Shown: positions 18,300 to 27,846 of the stretch, piece after piece
How the letters are laid out: each line of letters begins with the position of its first letter
Position numbering within the stretch: position 1 is the first letter of the stretch
Notes under the pieces: model-generated
Told to the model about the DNA's origin: nothing
Databases searched by the model: none
Seen by the model: only the letters and a program-made list of their open reading frames with translations
Assembly: GCA_013288645.1 (NCBI GenBank)
Contig: JABDBL010000019.1
Span: 1-47,356, forward strand
Source of the DNA: Candidatus Melainabacteria bacterium
Lineage (GTDB): Bacteria > Cyanobacteriota > Vampirovibrionia > Obscuribacterales > Obscuribacteraceae
DNA length: 47,356 bases
Direction of reading: 5' to 3'
Made by a program: the position numbers and the translations under genes

Positions 18300-18402
18300 T
18301 ATGCTAGAAATGCCACCATCTGTAAAGGCGTATATTGCCCCGATATGTGACACGTATAAGGCTTGCAAGCGTCCAACTTGTGAGGTTATAGTAACGCTGT
18401 CA
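17973..18402. repeat. Dispersed ACTGTCA/TGTCA motifs across the rep control region
   Basis: ACTGTCA occurs at 17973, 18172 and 18280 with a GCTGTCA at 18396; related TGTGACA/TGTCACA forms occur at 17954-17970, 18253 and 18345. They lie inside the HTH gene and in the divergent gap to repA. Iteron or operator function is possible, but spacing is irregular. Confidence 0.35.
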
Positions 18403-18430
18403 TAGTTTTAGTTGGGTCTAAAAAAGAGCA

Positions 18431-19615
18431 ATGGGTTATACCGAAAAAGATAGGAAGACTAAGCGATTAGATCTTCGAACTGAAGACATTCCGATTTTTG
18501 AGTTAGTTGTTACTCCAGAAGTGCAGGAGCCACAGTTGCCCCAATTAGTTTGGGCAGAAGTTAATGCTTTGGCTTTGCCGTTTGCTGTGCTTAATGAGAG
18601 TGAAGCAAGAAAATCTACTGGTCATGAAATTAGCAAAATCAATGTGCGTGATGGGAGGGCTGTACGTTGGTGTTGGAAGGTGTGGCCTGAGCCTGGTGTT
18701 GGAATGCCAACCATGTTATCTCTGCAAGTACTATTTGTGATTATGCAAATTGCTGCGGAAAAAAAACAACAGATTGGTCATGTGCCACAAACTTTAGAGA
18801 TTGGTAGTTTAAACGAGCTTTGTAGAAGGTTGAGTTTCCCGGAAGATGGTCGTCATCGAGCTCTTGTAAAACAACACATCAAAATTTTGGTTTCAACACA
18901 ATGCAAAAGTGAAGGAGCTTTCAAAAATAAACAACGCGACGGACTATTTATCAATACTTTCAAATACATTCGTGCGGCTGGTTTTGTTGGCGAGCCTGGT
19001 TACGATGGAACTCGTATTGAGCGAAATTATGTTGTGTTTGATGATCCTGTATGGGCTAATTTAAATACCCAATACATTAAGCAAATCGATTTAACTTTGA
19101 TGCGGCAGCTCCGTAGCCCGATTGCTCAATTACTTTATACTAAGCTATCTCATTTATTTCATGAGTCTCAGGAGCAGGGTAATGCTTGTGTAGAGATCGA
19201 ATATGAGTGGCTTGCAGAGCGGTTGGGGTTTAAGAAATACGAACAGTTGTTTAGGGCAAAATCTCAACTTAAACAACCATTATCAGAGTTAAAAGAGCAA
19301 TGTTATATAGCGTCTTTTGAATGGAGTGATTGGCAAATTCGTATTACGCCAGGAGTTAGATATACATTTGGGGAAGATCAGCCGAGAAAAGAGCAATTTC
19401 GAGCGATTGAGAGTAAGAATCAAAATAGGCAGCCAGTCACTTCTAAATCAAATCAACAAGTCCAAACGAGTGATGATCACAAGCAAACCGTACTTTTGAT
19501 TCAAGCCGGTCGCTTGATGATAGGGCAAACTCCTGATCAAAATAAGCTTAGTAAAGCCGGCTGGACTATTGAAGATGCTCAAGCCAAGGCAGAAGAGATC
19601 AAACAAGCACGTTAA
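18431..19615 (+). CDS. repA: Plasmid-type replication initiator protein (RepA-like)
   Basis: 394 residues resembling Replication initiator protein A (RPA-type) of theta-replicating plasmids: two winged-helix domains that bind iterons and open the origin. Recognisable features are LSLQVLFVIMQIAAEKKQQI, GSLNELCRRLSFPEDGRHRA, a mid-region RSPIAQLLYTKLSHLF (the conserved SxxxRxLYxxL-type helix) and EWLAERLGFKKYEQLFRAKS (recognition-helix region). The C-terminal 70 residues are low-complexity and basic. AAGAG upstream of the ATG serves as ribosome site. Its presence inside a chromosome-like glycan locus argues for an integrated plasmid, or for the whole locus being plasmid-borne. Confidence 0.75.
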   Translation: MGYTEKDRKTKRLDLRTEDIPIFELVVTPEVQEPQLPQLVWAEVNALALPFAVLNESEARKSTGHEISKINVRDGRAVRWCWKVWPEPGVGMPTMLSLQVLFVIMQIAAEKKQQIGHVPQTLEIGSLNELCRRLSFPEDGRHRALVKQHIKILVSTQCKSEGAFKNKQRDGLFINTFKYIRAAGFVGEPGYDGTRIERNYVVFDDPVWANLNTQYIKQIDLTLMRQLRSPIAQLLYTKLSHLFHESQEQGNACVEIEYEWLAERLGFKKYEQLFRAKSQLKQPLSELKEQCYIASFEWSDWQIRITPGVRYTFGEDQPRKEQFRAIESKNQNRQPVTSKSNQQVQTSDDHKQTVLLIQAGRLMIGQTPDQNKLSKAGWTIEDAQAKAEEIKQAR

Positions 19616-19645
19616 TTTTATAGAGAAATTCTCTCTCTTGACTTC

Positions 19646-19696
19646 CCGGTACTTGGACTGATGAATCATGTTGCCAAGCCGGTACTTGGACTGATG
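19646..19696. repeat. 18-base direct repeat after repA (iteron-like)
   Basis: CCGGTACTTGGACTGATG occurs identically at 19646-19663 and 19679-19696, 33 bases apart (about three helical turns). The second copy is embedded in an inverted repeat GCCAAGC...GCTTGGC (19673-19702). The position just behind repA suits an origin iteron pair or a plasmid junction. Confidence 0.5.
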
Positions 19697-19712
19697 CTTG
19701 GCAGCTGTAAAC

Positions 19713-19731
19713 CCTTATTATACAAATAAGG
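19713..19731 (-). terminator. Hairpin downstream of the epimerase gene
   Basis: CCTTATT-ataca-AATAAGG lies between the convergent repA and 19745 genes. It is an AT-rich 7-base stem without a long T run, so terminator function is tentative; it could serve either strand. Confidence 0.3.
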
Positions 19732-19744
19732 CAATAAAGTGTGC

Positions 19745-20701
19745 TCAGCGAGCCAGTGTTGTCTCTTGTTGAGTTAAATCTAATGACTTAATCCAGTTCC
19801 AACTTCTAGTAATGCCATCAGCTAAATCGGTTGTGGGATGCCAGCCGAGTTTTTTTTCTGCCAGCGACACGTCCAATATATTTACAGGTACATCAAGATC
19901 ACGAGCAGGCAGATAGTCAACTTTTAGGGGAACATCTATTGTATTACGCATTACAGCAATTAATTCGTTGAGTGAATAACCCTTGCCAGAACCTATATTA
20001 AAAATGCGTGGTTCAATAGAAGTTGTTGTATATTTAGCCGCTTGTATAAGAGCTTCTATAGCATCCTTTATGTAGAGATAGTCTCGAACAATTTCGCCAT
20101 CCCCCCAGATATTAATGGGTTCACCTTGTGCTATTCGTCCTAGAAAAACACCTATGGCCCCTTGTTTGGCATTAGGATTTTGTCCTGGTCCATATGGATT
20201 AGATAATCTCAAGACAACATAATCGAGTCCGTGTAAGTGATAAAAAAGTTGTAAATATTTTTCAATGGCCAATTTAGTGATGCCATAAGAACAAATAGGC
20301 TCGGTGGGGTGAGTTTCTGTTAGTGGGATGATTTTTGGAGTACCGTATACGGTGCCACCAGAAGAGACAAAAATAAATTTCTTTATGTCGGAATTATTGC
20401 ATGCTTGTAGCAACTGAATAGTGTCTATTAGATTGGAGCGTACATCATAAACCGGATCATCATTTGATGTTTTTGGTAAAGTGGTATAGGCAAGATGAAA
20501 AACCCAATCAATGCCATTTACAATTTCATTGAGAGTACCATGATTGCCAAGGTCACCCACTATGTATTCTATCTTGCTGTCTGGCTCGGCGAATTTGTTT
20601 GGATAACGGTCAAATACCCGTACTTTTATACCTTCAGCTTTTAAGGCTGACACTAAGTGTGTGCCAATAAAACCGTTGCCGCCAACCACTAAAGCTTTCA
20701 T
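19745..20701 (-). CDS. NAD-dependent sugar epimerase (GalE-like extended SDR)
   Basis: 318 residues. The Rossmann motif GGNGFIG is at residues 8-14, an acidic residue (FDRYP) ends strand 2, the catalytic SSGGTVYG serine region is followed by YGITK (Tyr-x3-Lys), and RLSNPYGPGQ and GDGEIVRDYLYIKD are typical of UDP-glucose 4-epimerase-like enzymes. It would interconvert a UDP-hexose for the adjoining glycosyltransferases. It is the last gene of the minus-strand operon starting at 27782, 87 bases from the GT-C gene. The exact sugar is not determined. Confidence 0.8.
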   Translation of the reverse strand: MKALVVGGNGFIGTHLVSALKAEGIKVRVFDRYPNKFAEPDSKIEYIVGDLGNHGTLNEIVNGIDWVFHLAYTTLPKTSNDDPVYDVRSNLIDTIQLLQACNNSDIKKFIFVSSGGTVYGTPKIIPLTETHPTEPICSYGITKLAIEKYLQLFYHLHGLDYVVLRLSNPYGPGQNPNAKQGAIGVFLGRIAQGEPINIWGDGEIVRDYLYIKDAIEALIQAAKYTTTSIEPRIFNIGSGKGYSLNELIAVMRNTIDVPLKVDYLPARDLDVPVNILDVSLAEKKLGWHPTTDLADGITRSWNWIKSLDLTQQETTLAR

Positions 20702-20788
20702 AATTCGAGCATATGTATTGCTAATAATAATTAAAGCAGTTTAGCATAGGTCTGCACAGTTTAGAGCGCTTTAATATTGAAATTGCTC

Positions 20789-23296
20789 TTAAAGTTTTAC
20801 AGTTAGAGGATCTGACCATTCGCCTACCGATTGTCCTTCATTACTGAGTCCGATAGCCCTGATTTGATAATAGCCCGGACTGGGAAAGGAATTAGGGTTC
20901 ACCAAAAAGTGCGTGTTAGTTTCGTTTATAGTTGTGCTGTAAAGTACAGCTTGGTCGCTGTTAGATTCAAAGTTTTCAAAGAAGTAATTGGCTTTTGAAA
21001 ACTCTAATTTTATTGCCTTAGCATTTTTGATTTGACTGGCGTTAAGATCTAAGTCAAAGATTTGTTTGTCAATTTGATAGACACCTCTATTATCTGGACG
21101 CAATTGTGCTACAGAAAGTTTTGGCACAATTGAGTTGTCGGAAACCAGACGCATATTACGGATAACAATAGACCGCGCAGGAGGAAATTCCAGCCACAAG
21201 TAATTTATCATTCCGTTGGTATGCCATCTCCAGTACCGAGATAAAGGAATACGGTAAATTTTAAACTCGCAGGCGGCGGGTAGGTAACGTTCTTGAATAT
21301 TGCAAGCGCTGACTGGATGAGGCGGAAGTGCAACTGCTGTTTTTTCCCAAGCTGACGATTCACTTGAGTTTTTGGTCGCATTTAGCCAGGATACACTTAT
21401 TTGTCTACCTTCTAAAGGCGGATTTGTTGTCATTTCAATCTCTAGATAATCATAAGCAAGGGGATTGATATCGAAAGGACCGGCTATTAGACCTGTTCCT
21501 GCGTCACAATGCTGAATAGAAAGATTATTCGAACCTACCAGCCAATTGCCTCGCTTTTGAGTGAAAGGAAAAAGGATTTCCTTTTCTGCTGGTAAAGGGA
21601 TTGATAATTCAGATGGGGATGTAACTACATGACTGGCAATAATGAAGGGCAATTTCTCAAAAGTCATTTTATCTTCACGCCAAAGAAAAGAATCACTTAT
21701 AGCAGGATTCAATAGCTCTTTTTTAAAATTTGATGTATTGATTAAATCTGGATTGCTAAATAAAATTGGTTCGAAAGTGATGAATCGATCAGCATAATTG
21801 TCTTTAGAGAATGGTGGCGACATGATGAAGTTAAAAGTAGCACCGTTGTAAACAACATGAGCACCATCTATTTCTTTTGGTATGCCAAGTATAATGGCTT
21901 TTGTGCCGGGCGCAAGACTTGAAGCAAGATTCTGTCCTTGCCTTAAGAGGGCCCTTGTTTGTTTACCAGCATGTACCCATGGAATATTATTTTTGGCGGC
22001 AATTGTAGTATCTAAAATTATTAATAATAGAAGAATTATTGTCCCTGCTATCAGCATTTTTATTTGAGGACCACTTATGTCGCTGGTATATTTACTTATT
22101 GTCGAATTTGATTGATCTGAAATCTGTCCAGGATCAGGGGAAAAAATCACCAGTGGCAAAATTATTGCCATTGGTATAGTAAGAAAGAATAAGAATCTTG
22201 CGCCTTCGAGATTGAATCCCAGTCCCCATAGTTGATAAATTGGAGCTAAAGCAGTAGCAGCCCAAATAATAATTAAGAGCAACCATCTGCGTGAGATACC
22301 GCCTAAAATCAATTTGGTTAAAGTCAAAACTAGTAATAAAAAGTAAATGATGAATAAAAGGATATGATAAATACTATGCTCATGAAAGACAGCTCTGTTT
22401 AATGGCATTATGATTCTGGCAATGGTATCAATATCAGTCCATTTTTCTAGAATGTGGCTAAATTGACTGGCTCCAATACTGCCAACATAGCCACCTAAAA
22501 GTGTGCCTAGGGCGAAATAACGAATAACAAAATAAAGGGCGCAGCTTAACCAAAGAGGATAACTGATATTAAAGGAAAGTTTGGCTATTTGTCCGATTGT
22601 ATTTCTGTATTTTTTGGTAGCAAATATTCCTGCTGTATCTATTTGTTTAGATAAAGTATCGGGAAATAAAAAGCAAATGGCTGTCAAAACCAGGGGTAAC
22701 CCTATCGCCATCTCTTTGGTGAGTAATGCTATCAAGAAAGAAATGACGCCGGTGGTGGTAAGAATCCATCTATGTTTATTTCCTCTGTGTATAAAACACC
22801 AAAGTGAAAGTAGGTAGAAAAAAGCACAAACAATGTCTACGCGTCCAACCATTAAAGAGACTGATTCGCAATGCAATGGACTGGCGGCAAAGAGAGCAGC
22901 ACTAAATAGGGAAAATGCTATTGATCTTGGCCGATTCCAGGATTTTGTAAGTTCGAATAATACTAAATATAATAGTGTTGCTGAACCAATCAAGAAAAGA
23001 ATATTGGTGGCAAAATAGCCCGAAGCATTGGTTTTCCAGAAAGCATAATCGGCAATCAAAGATAGTAACAAAAAAGGTCTGTAGACCTTCATTGTAGGTA
23101 TTCCCATATAATTGCCAGTGAAATTAGCAATTACTTTTTGCCAATCACCGGAAAAAATTTGCGAAACATATAATACCTCACCGAAATCATCTTCCAGAAA
23201 ATAGCTATTCAAAGTTCTGCCAAAGGCACAGAAAGTAATAATCAAAAAAATTATTACTGGAAAAAATAAGTAAAAGAAGAATCTAGATAATTTCAT
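20789..23296 (-). CDS. Very large GT-C membrane glycosyltransferase with C-terminal beta domain
   Basis: 835 residues. Residues 1 to about 430 hold 10 or so membrane segments. The first periplasmic loop begins with SYFLEDDFGEVLYV, giving the acidic EDD expected of GT-C enzymes that use polyprenyl-phosphate sugars. The remaining about 400 residues are extracytoplasmic and beta-rich, ending in an Fn3-like module (SPGYYQIRAIGLSNEGQSVG then EWSDPLTVKL). Its start overlaps the preceding GT-C gene by 14 bases, so the two are probably made together. A role modifying exported glycan or cell-surface protein is inferred. Confidence 0.65.
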   Translation of the reverse strand: MKLSRFFFYLFFPVIIFLIITFCAFGRTLNSYFLEDDFGEVLYVSQIFSGDWQKVIANFTGNYMGIPTMKVYRPFLLLSLIADYAFWKTNASGYFATNILFLIGSATLLYLVLFELTKSWNRPRSIAFSLFSAALFAASPLHCESVSLMVGRVDIVCAFFYLLSLWCFIHRGNKHRWILTTTGVISFLIALLTKEMAIGLPLVLTAICFLFPDTLSKQIDTAGIFATKKYRNTIGQIAKLSFNISYPLWLSCALYFVIRYFALGTLLGGYVGSIGASQFSHILEKWTDIDTIARIIMPLNRAVFHEHSIYHILLFIIYFLLLVLTLTKLILGGISRRWLLLIIIWAATALAPIYQLWGLGFNLEGARFLFFLTIPMAIILPLVIFSPDPGQISDQSNSTISKYTSDISGPQIKMLIAGTIILLLLIILDTTIAAKNNIPWVHAGKQTRALLRQGQNLASSLAPGTKAIILGIPKEIDGAHVVYNGATFNFIMSPPFSKDNYADRFITFEPILFSNPDLINTSNFKKELLNPAISDSFLWREDKMTFEKLPFIIASHVVTSPSELSIPLPAEKEILFPFTQKRGNWLVGSNNLSIQHCDAGTGLIAGPFDINPLAYDYLEIEMTTNPPLEGRQISVSWLNATKNSSESSAWEKTAVALPPHPVSACNIQERYLPAACEFKIYRIPLSRYWRWHTNGMINYLWLEFPPARSIVIRNMRLVSDNSIVPKLSVAQLRPDNRGVYQIDKQIFDLDLNASQIKNAKAIKLEFSKANYFFENFESNSDQAVLYSTTINETNTHFLVNPNSFPSPGYYQIRAIGLSNEGQSVGEWSDPLTVKL

Positions 23297-26084
23297 ATTG
23301 AGTTTCCGACGGTAATTTGTTCATTTGATATATTTGTAAAAAAGATTCTAAGTGCATATTTTCGCTAGCTCTGGATTCAGTTTGCTCCACTTGACCGCTG
23401 CTGGCATTTTTAAGGAAGTGCAGCTCTATCGTATTCAGCGGCTTATTAAAAGCATTTATCAGTATAGGAAAACAAATGTCAAAATGTAAAGGCTGACCAT
23501 TTCCTTGAGATTTTAAATAATTGGGCAACCAGGGACTTATATACGAAGTATTGTTTTTACTATTGAATCGATCAGTTTTAGCAGAAAAATTTAGGCTTGG
23601 CCATAATATCAACCTTTGATCTCTATTATTTTCCTTTTCTCTTTGTATCTTGTTGTTTACAGAACTAATATTATGTATTTGTCCCGATAAGCGTACTAGC
23701 CAATAAGCAGTATTCTTGCCGTTGTTAGGAAGAATAGTAGGTTGAGGTTTAAAGAAAAGCGCATATTCTTTGCTAGAGAAGTTACAGTTTTTATTTTCGC
23801 TCTGCAATAAGTTCAGTTGGTATCCGGGAGATTTAAAAGAATTTTTTTGCTGAACTATTTTTGGGGTAGAGTTTATAGGAATTAGTAGTTTTATATAAGG
23901 GCCTGCAAGATTGGCTTTTGCAGGCGATTCTATTTTTTGGTCATAAGCAGGATCGGTTAATCCGTTTGAATTCTCCACTCCGTAATAAGTCTTTTCCCAA
24001 GAAAAACGGAAGAGGCTTGGTATTATAGAAAAATTCTCACTTGAACGATAAGCACCATATATAGTATTGACGCTATTTGTATTTTTTTGTACCAAGACTC
24101 TTATGGATGCTAGAGAAGTGATTGAAGTTAATTGCAGCTCTTTGGCATTTAGTGGAATTAAATACCACTGTCTTAAATCTAGTGGACTAAGAGAGGTTAC
24201 ATTACACAGACATTTTACGATAGACTCTTGTTCAATCGAATAATTATTATTATCTTTATGTACGAGAGTAAAGTCTTGAGCAAGAGCCAGTGCAGGAATA
24301 AAAGGACCAGTCAGTTTGTGGTCATTTACTAGTATGTTCCAGTCCGTAGCTAGATTTGATCCTCCTTCAATATTAAGAGCTAAAAAAGATTGAGAATTAT
24401 TGAACTGAGAGATTTGATTCTTGTTGAGGTTTATAATTCGTTGAATTTGAGTGCCGCTTTGTTGAAAGTTTTTTGACCATTCATACCAGCGTCCATTGGC
24501 TCTTATTGGTAAACAATATGCTGGCGCAACCAGTAAAACTATTAAGCATATGCAAATCAAGGCATATCTACGTTCTGTGATAGAAGATATGGCCGCCAAT
24601 CTCCAACAAGCTAAGAGGAAGAAGTACAATACGACCAATTTTAAAATTATGCTTAAATAAAGCCAGAAATGAATTGGCTCAGAATTACTACCAATAGTGC
24701 TATAAAGCGAAACTGGGCTGGCTTGAGAGAGCAACAAAAGAAGAGCAGTAGCAAAAGCTGCTCTTAATGCCACTAGTCTAGTAGAATATTTTTGACCAGC
24801 AGTAATTAGACACCCTAAGCCCACTGCAGAAAAAAGAATTAGTTCTGGCATAGCAGTTAGACCATAACGAGGCACAGTAATAAAAAATAAATAGACTAGG
24901 TGAAAGAGACCAACAAATAAAATGCTTAGCCTAGCTAAGATTTTTGGTCTTTGAAATTGCTGATAATCGGAGAAGGCGGTAATGATACCAATGGCAGCTA
25001 AAGCCAGAATTAATTGATGAAAAACCGTCTGTGCATTTAAAGGAATTGGTCCAATTTTTGCTCTAAAATCATTCCAGGGTAATTTGAGTAGTCTAGCCGG
25101 TTTATCGAGCATTAATTTAAGGAAACGCTCGGGACTCTTTTGCATTGCATGTTTGAGAATGTCTGTATGCTTGTCTTTCTCGATTCCAGTAAGATCGGGG
25201 TAGGGGACACTGAGCCAACCTAATTCATCGACATCATTGCCAACAAAGAGATTATATTGGCTAACCCTATCAACCAATAAAGATGCTTTACCGAATGCGA
25301 GTTTTTGTAACGCTAACCAAGGTAGTAGGCAAAGGGCGAGGCCGGTAAGTAAAGCCAGTAAATATTTGACTATTTGCTTTTGCTTATCAGCAAGAAAAAT
25401 ACTAGAAATAATGAAAAAGACAATGATGATCAGAGTTAATATGCTCATTATTGATCGGGTGGTTTGCAAAGCAAAAAGACTTATTCCTAACAGAAGTCCC
25501 CAAAAATAATTGTTTTTATCTTTTACCAGGTAATTGACCAAGAGCCAAATAATCGAGCAAAGTAGGAAGCAGGCGAAACTTTCACTGTATAACCTGCCAC
25601 TATTAATAATAAAGCCGGGATAAAAAGCAGCTATCAATCCGGCCGCTATACCAACAGTTTGACTCCAGCAAACCCGCCCTATGGAGGCAATTAAAACACA
25701 TGTCAGAGCAGACATAATACTTTGTACTATAACTGGTGATGCCCAAGCTTGGAAGGACGGATTTTCTCCAAAGACCTTGAAGCACAAAAGTATAAAAACG
25801 GGGAATACTGGACCAGAAATCGACATACTTTGTAGGGGTGAAAAAATTTGTTTAACAAAGCTAATATCCTCAGTATTGGCGTGACCGATGAAATTATTTA
25901 TACAAGCAGTACATGAATGTGGAAAAGTAGCTAGTAAACTGTTAAAGACCAAAAGTATATTTTGAGCATGTCGTAAATATTCGGCTGCATCACAGGCGAA
26001 AACAGCATTATGTTCATAGACAAAAAAATTGAACCAAATTCTAAGTAAAAAAGAAATAGTAAAAATCCACAGAAAAATGCGCAA
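23283..26084 (-). CDS. Very large ArnT/PMT-like GT-C membrane protein with extracytoplasmic domain
   Basis: 933 residues. The N-terminus has a membrane helix followed by FACDAAEYLRHAQN, the acidic loop typical of GT39/GT83-type enzymes; FYPGFIINSGRLYSESFACF is a familiar transmembrane motif of this class. About 11-12 membrane segments precede a soluble C-terminal region of roughly 400 residues rich in Asn, Ser and Ile. The pairing with the similarly built 835-residue protein downstream (14-base overlap) suggests a two-step or complex-forming system. Donor and acceptor unknown. Confidence 0.65.
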   Translation of the reverse strand: MRIFLWIFTISFLLRIWFNFFVYEHNAVFACDAAEYLRHAQNILLVFNSLLATFPHSCTACINNFIGHANTEDISFVKQIFSPLQSMSISGPVFPVFILLCFKVFGENPSFQAWASPVIVQSIMSALTCVLIASIGRVCWSQTVGIAAGLIAAFYPGFIINSGRLYSESFACFLLCSIIWLLVNYLVKDKNNYFWGLLLGISLFALQTTRSIMSILTLIIIVFFIISSIFLADKQKQIVKYLLALLTGLALCLLPWLALQKLAFGKASLLVDRVSQYNLFVGNDVDELGWLSVPYPDLTGIEKDKHTDILKHAMQKSPERFLKLMLDKPARLLKLPWNDFRAKIGPIPLNAQTVFHQLILALAAIGIITAFSDYQQFQRPKILARLSILFVGLFHLVYLFFITVPRYGLTAMPELILFSAVGLGCLITAGQKYSTRLVALRAAFATALLLLLSQASPVSLYSTIGSNSEPIHFWLYLSIILKLVVLYFFLLACWRLAAISSITERRYALICICLIVLLVAPAYCLPIRANGRWYEWSKNFQQSGTQIQRIINLNKNQISQFNNSQSFLALNIEGGSNLATDWNILVNDHKLTGPFIPALALAQDFTLVHKDNNNYSIEQESIVKCLCNVTSLSPLDLRQWYLIPLNAKELQLTSITSLASIRVLVQKNTNSVNTIYGAYRSSENFSIIPSLFRFSWEKTYYGVENSNGLTDPAYDQKIESPAKANLAGPYIKLLIPINSTPKIVQQKNSFKSPGYQLNLLQSENKNCNFSSKEYALFFKPQPTILPNNGKNTAYWLVRLSGQIHNISSVNNKIQREKENNRDQRLILWPSLNFSAKTDRFNSKNNTSYISPWLPNYLKSQGNGQPLHFDICFPILINAFNKPLNTIELHFLKNASSGQVEQTESRASENMHLESFLQIYQMNKLPSETQYEII

Positions 26085-26132
26085 GATCAGCGACTCCCTT
26101 CCTTAGCGAATTTGAATCGTTGAGGAATTAAT

Positions 26133-27782
26133 CTAACCTTTTTCTTCGGCATACGTATTTGATAGGTTCGAGCCATTGAGGGCAACGTCCTTGCCGTTAT
26201 TTTGAGATTTTTCTATATTTATAACTGAAGTTTCGGAGCGTTTTTTTCTCAGAGGTTTAAACTCTTTGTTTTTGACTATGCTTTCTAATAAGCAATAGAT
26301 AGAATTTGATCTACGTTCCTCAGCTGAGAGCCAGTAAGTAGTGGCATCAACTAGTCTGAGCAAAGCTTTAGTCAAATAGAGTTTGGGACGGGATTTTAGT
26401 TTTCTCCACCAGGTTTTTATACGATAATTATAGGACCATTGAAAAAGAAACTGGTGTAACATTTCATTGAAAGAAGCGGTGAAATATTCCATATCGTTTA
26501 ACACTTCTTCGGCGCCCCTAGTATGTAAGGAAGAATTAAGGGCATAGCGTTGCCGTGTGACAAATGATTCGATTGCATTTCTGTAGACTTGTGCAGTTAG
26601 CCTGGCAATTTCACGTCTTTGAAAACAAGCTATTACCCGACTGCGAGCATTGTCACCTAAACGTGTGCGTTCTTTACTATCTTGTAGTAAATTGATTATG
26701 GCATTTGTTAGGCTGTGAGCATCTTTGGGTGGAACTATAATTCCAGATTCGCCATCCACCATATATTCTGCTGTGCCACCAGAGGAGGTGCCTATTACAG
26801 CTCTGCCGCATGACATTGCTTCTAAACAAGTATAAGGCGAATTGTCATAGAGAGAAGGAACAACACAGACATCTGCCGAGCGATAATAAGCAGGCAATTC
26901 CATTAAAGGTACACGATCTATAAAAGTAATAGAATCTTTTATTCTATGTTTAGCAATATATTTTTTGAGTTCAGCTAAAACAGAGGTTTGGCCCCTGGCC
27001 GTATTAGTGTCGTCACCAATTATATATAGATGAGCGTTGGGGACGGCAAGAACAATGTCTTTCCAGGCTTCTACCAAGTAATGTATTCCTTTGCGTGCTT
27101 CAAGACGTCCAACAAACAGAACTTTTAACTCGTCTCCTTTTGCCAGTGCTTGGCTCCCACGGGGAGAGCAAAAATCTATATCAATTGGGTTACGAACAAT
27201 TTTTATTCTCTCAACCGGCATGCATAGATCGCTGGCGACAAATTGAGCTAAATCTTTGCTAGGTGACGTTATGGCATCAGCATTAATCATGGCGATGCGT
27301 TCCACCATAGCTACAAATTGATGATCAAATGTAGCAGTGACATTATGAAATGCTTCAGCAATAAATTTTGAATGGGGAGTATAAAGTCTAATTACCAAAG
27401 GCGCAACCTTAGTTATAGCCGGATAAAAACCTTCTGCCAATAGTTCAGGAGTATCAATTACGTCAAAAGGTTGTTTACTGTGTAATTCTATGAATTTTTC
27501 CCATAGAGCTGCAGACGTATTGATAACATATTTGGTGTAGGGCATAGCGCAGTCGATGAGATTGAGTGTATGCTCATCAAAATAGGGTTCGACACGATAT
27601 ACCTCAATATTATCTTCGGTATATGATCTAGCTCTAACTTTAGCCAGTGTAATTACGGTGACTTGATGACCCAGGCTAACTAATCCATAAGCTAGATGTT
27701 TAGCAAAAGTACCATTTCCCCCAAAGCCGGTATCGGGTGGGTATTCACGGGAAATAATGCAAACGCGCAACAATTTTTCCAC
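26133..27782 (-). CDS. GT4-family glycosyltransferase with C-terminal extension
   Basis: 549 residues. N-terminal Rossmann part CIISREYPPDTGFGGNGTFA (glycine-rich acceptor loop), then LKVLFVGRLEARKGIHYLVE and the donor-site signature EAMSCGRAVIGTSSGGTAEY near residue 320. A retaining GT-B glycosyltransferase using a nucleotide sugar. About 140 residues after the GT domain form an unusual basic helical extension (FLFQWSYNYRIKTWWRKLKS), perhaps for membrane association. First gene of the 27782 to 19745 minus operon; the promoter must lie in the 64 bases shared with the divergent GT4 gene. Confidence 0.85.
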   Translation of the reverse strand: MEKLLRVCIISREYPPDTGFGGNGTFAKHLAYGLVSLGHQVTVITLAKVRARSYTEDNIEVYRVEPYFDEHTLNLIDCAMPYTKYVINTSAALWEKFIELHSKQPFDVIDTPELLAEGFYPAITKVAPLVIRLYTPHSKFIAEAFHNVTATFDHQFVAMVERIAMINADAITSPSKDLAQFVASDLCMPVERIKIVRNPIDIDFCSPRGSQALAKGDELKVLFVGRLEARKGIHYLVEAWKDIVLAVPNAHLYIIGDDTNTARGQTSVLAELKKYIAKHRIKDSITFIDRVPLMELPAYYRSADVCVVPSLYDNSPYTCLEAMSCGRAVIGTSSGGTAEYMVDGESGIIVPPKDAHSLTNAIINLLQDSKERTRLGDNARSRVIACFQRREIARLTAQVYRNAIESFVTRQRYALNSSLHTRGAEEVLNDMEYFTASFNEMLHQFLFQWSYNYRIKTWWRKLKSRPKLYLTKALLRLVDATTYWLSAEERRSNSIYCLLESIVKNKEFKPLRKKRSETSVINIEKSQNNGKDVALNGSNLSNTYAEEKG

Positions 27783-27846
27783 AGCCTTTCCTTTATTCTC
27801 ATTCTATAATGCTGCATCAAGACTACAAGTTGAAAGAGTTCTCATT

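Noticed and set aside
27757..27846. Longer N-terminus for the plus GT4 gene
   Set aside because: It would overlap the divergent GT4 gene; the family N-terminus MKRVLLTVHKFFPEH begins at 27847 with a ribosome site before it.
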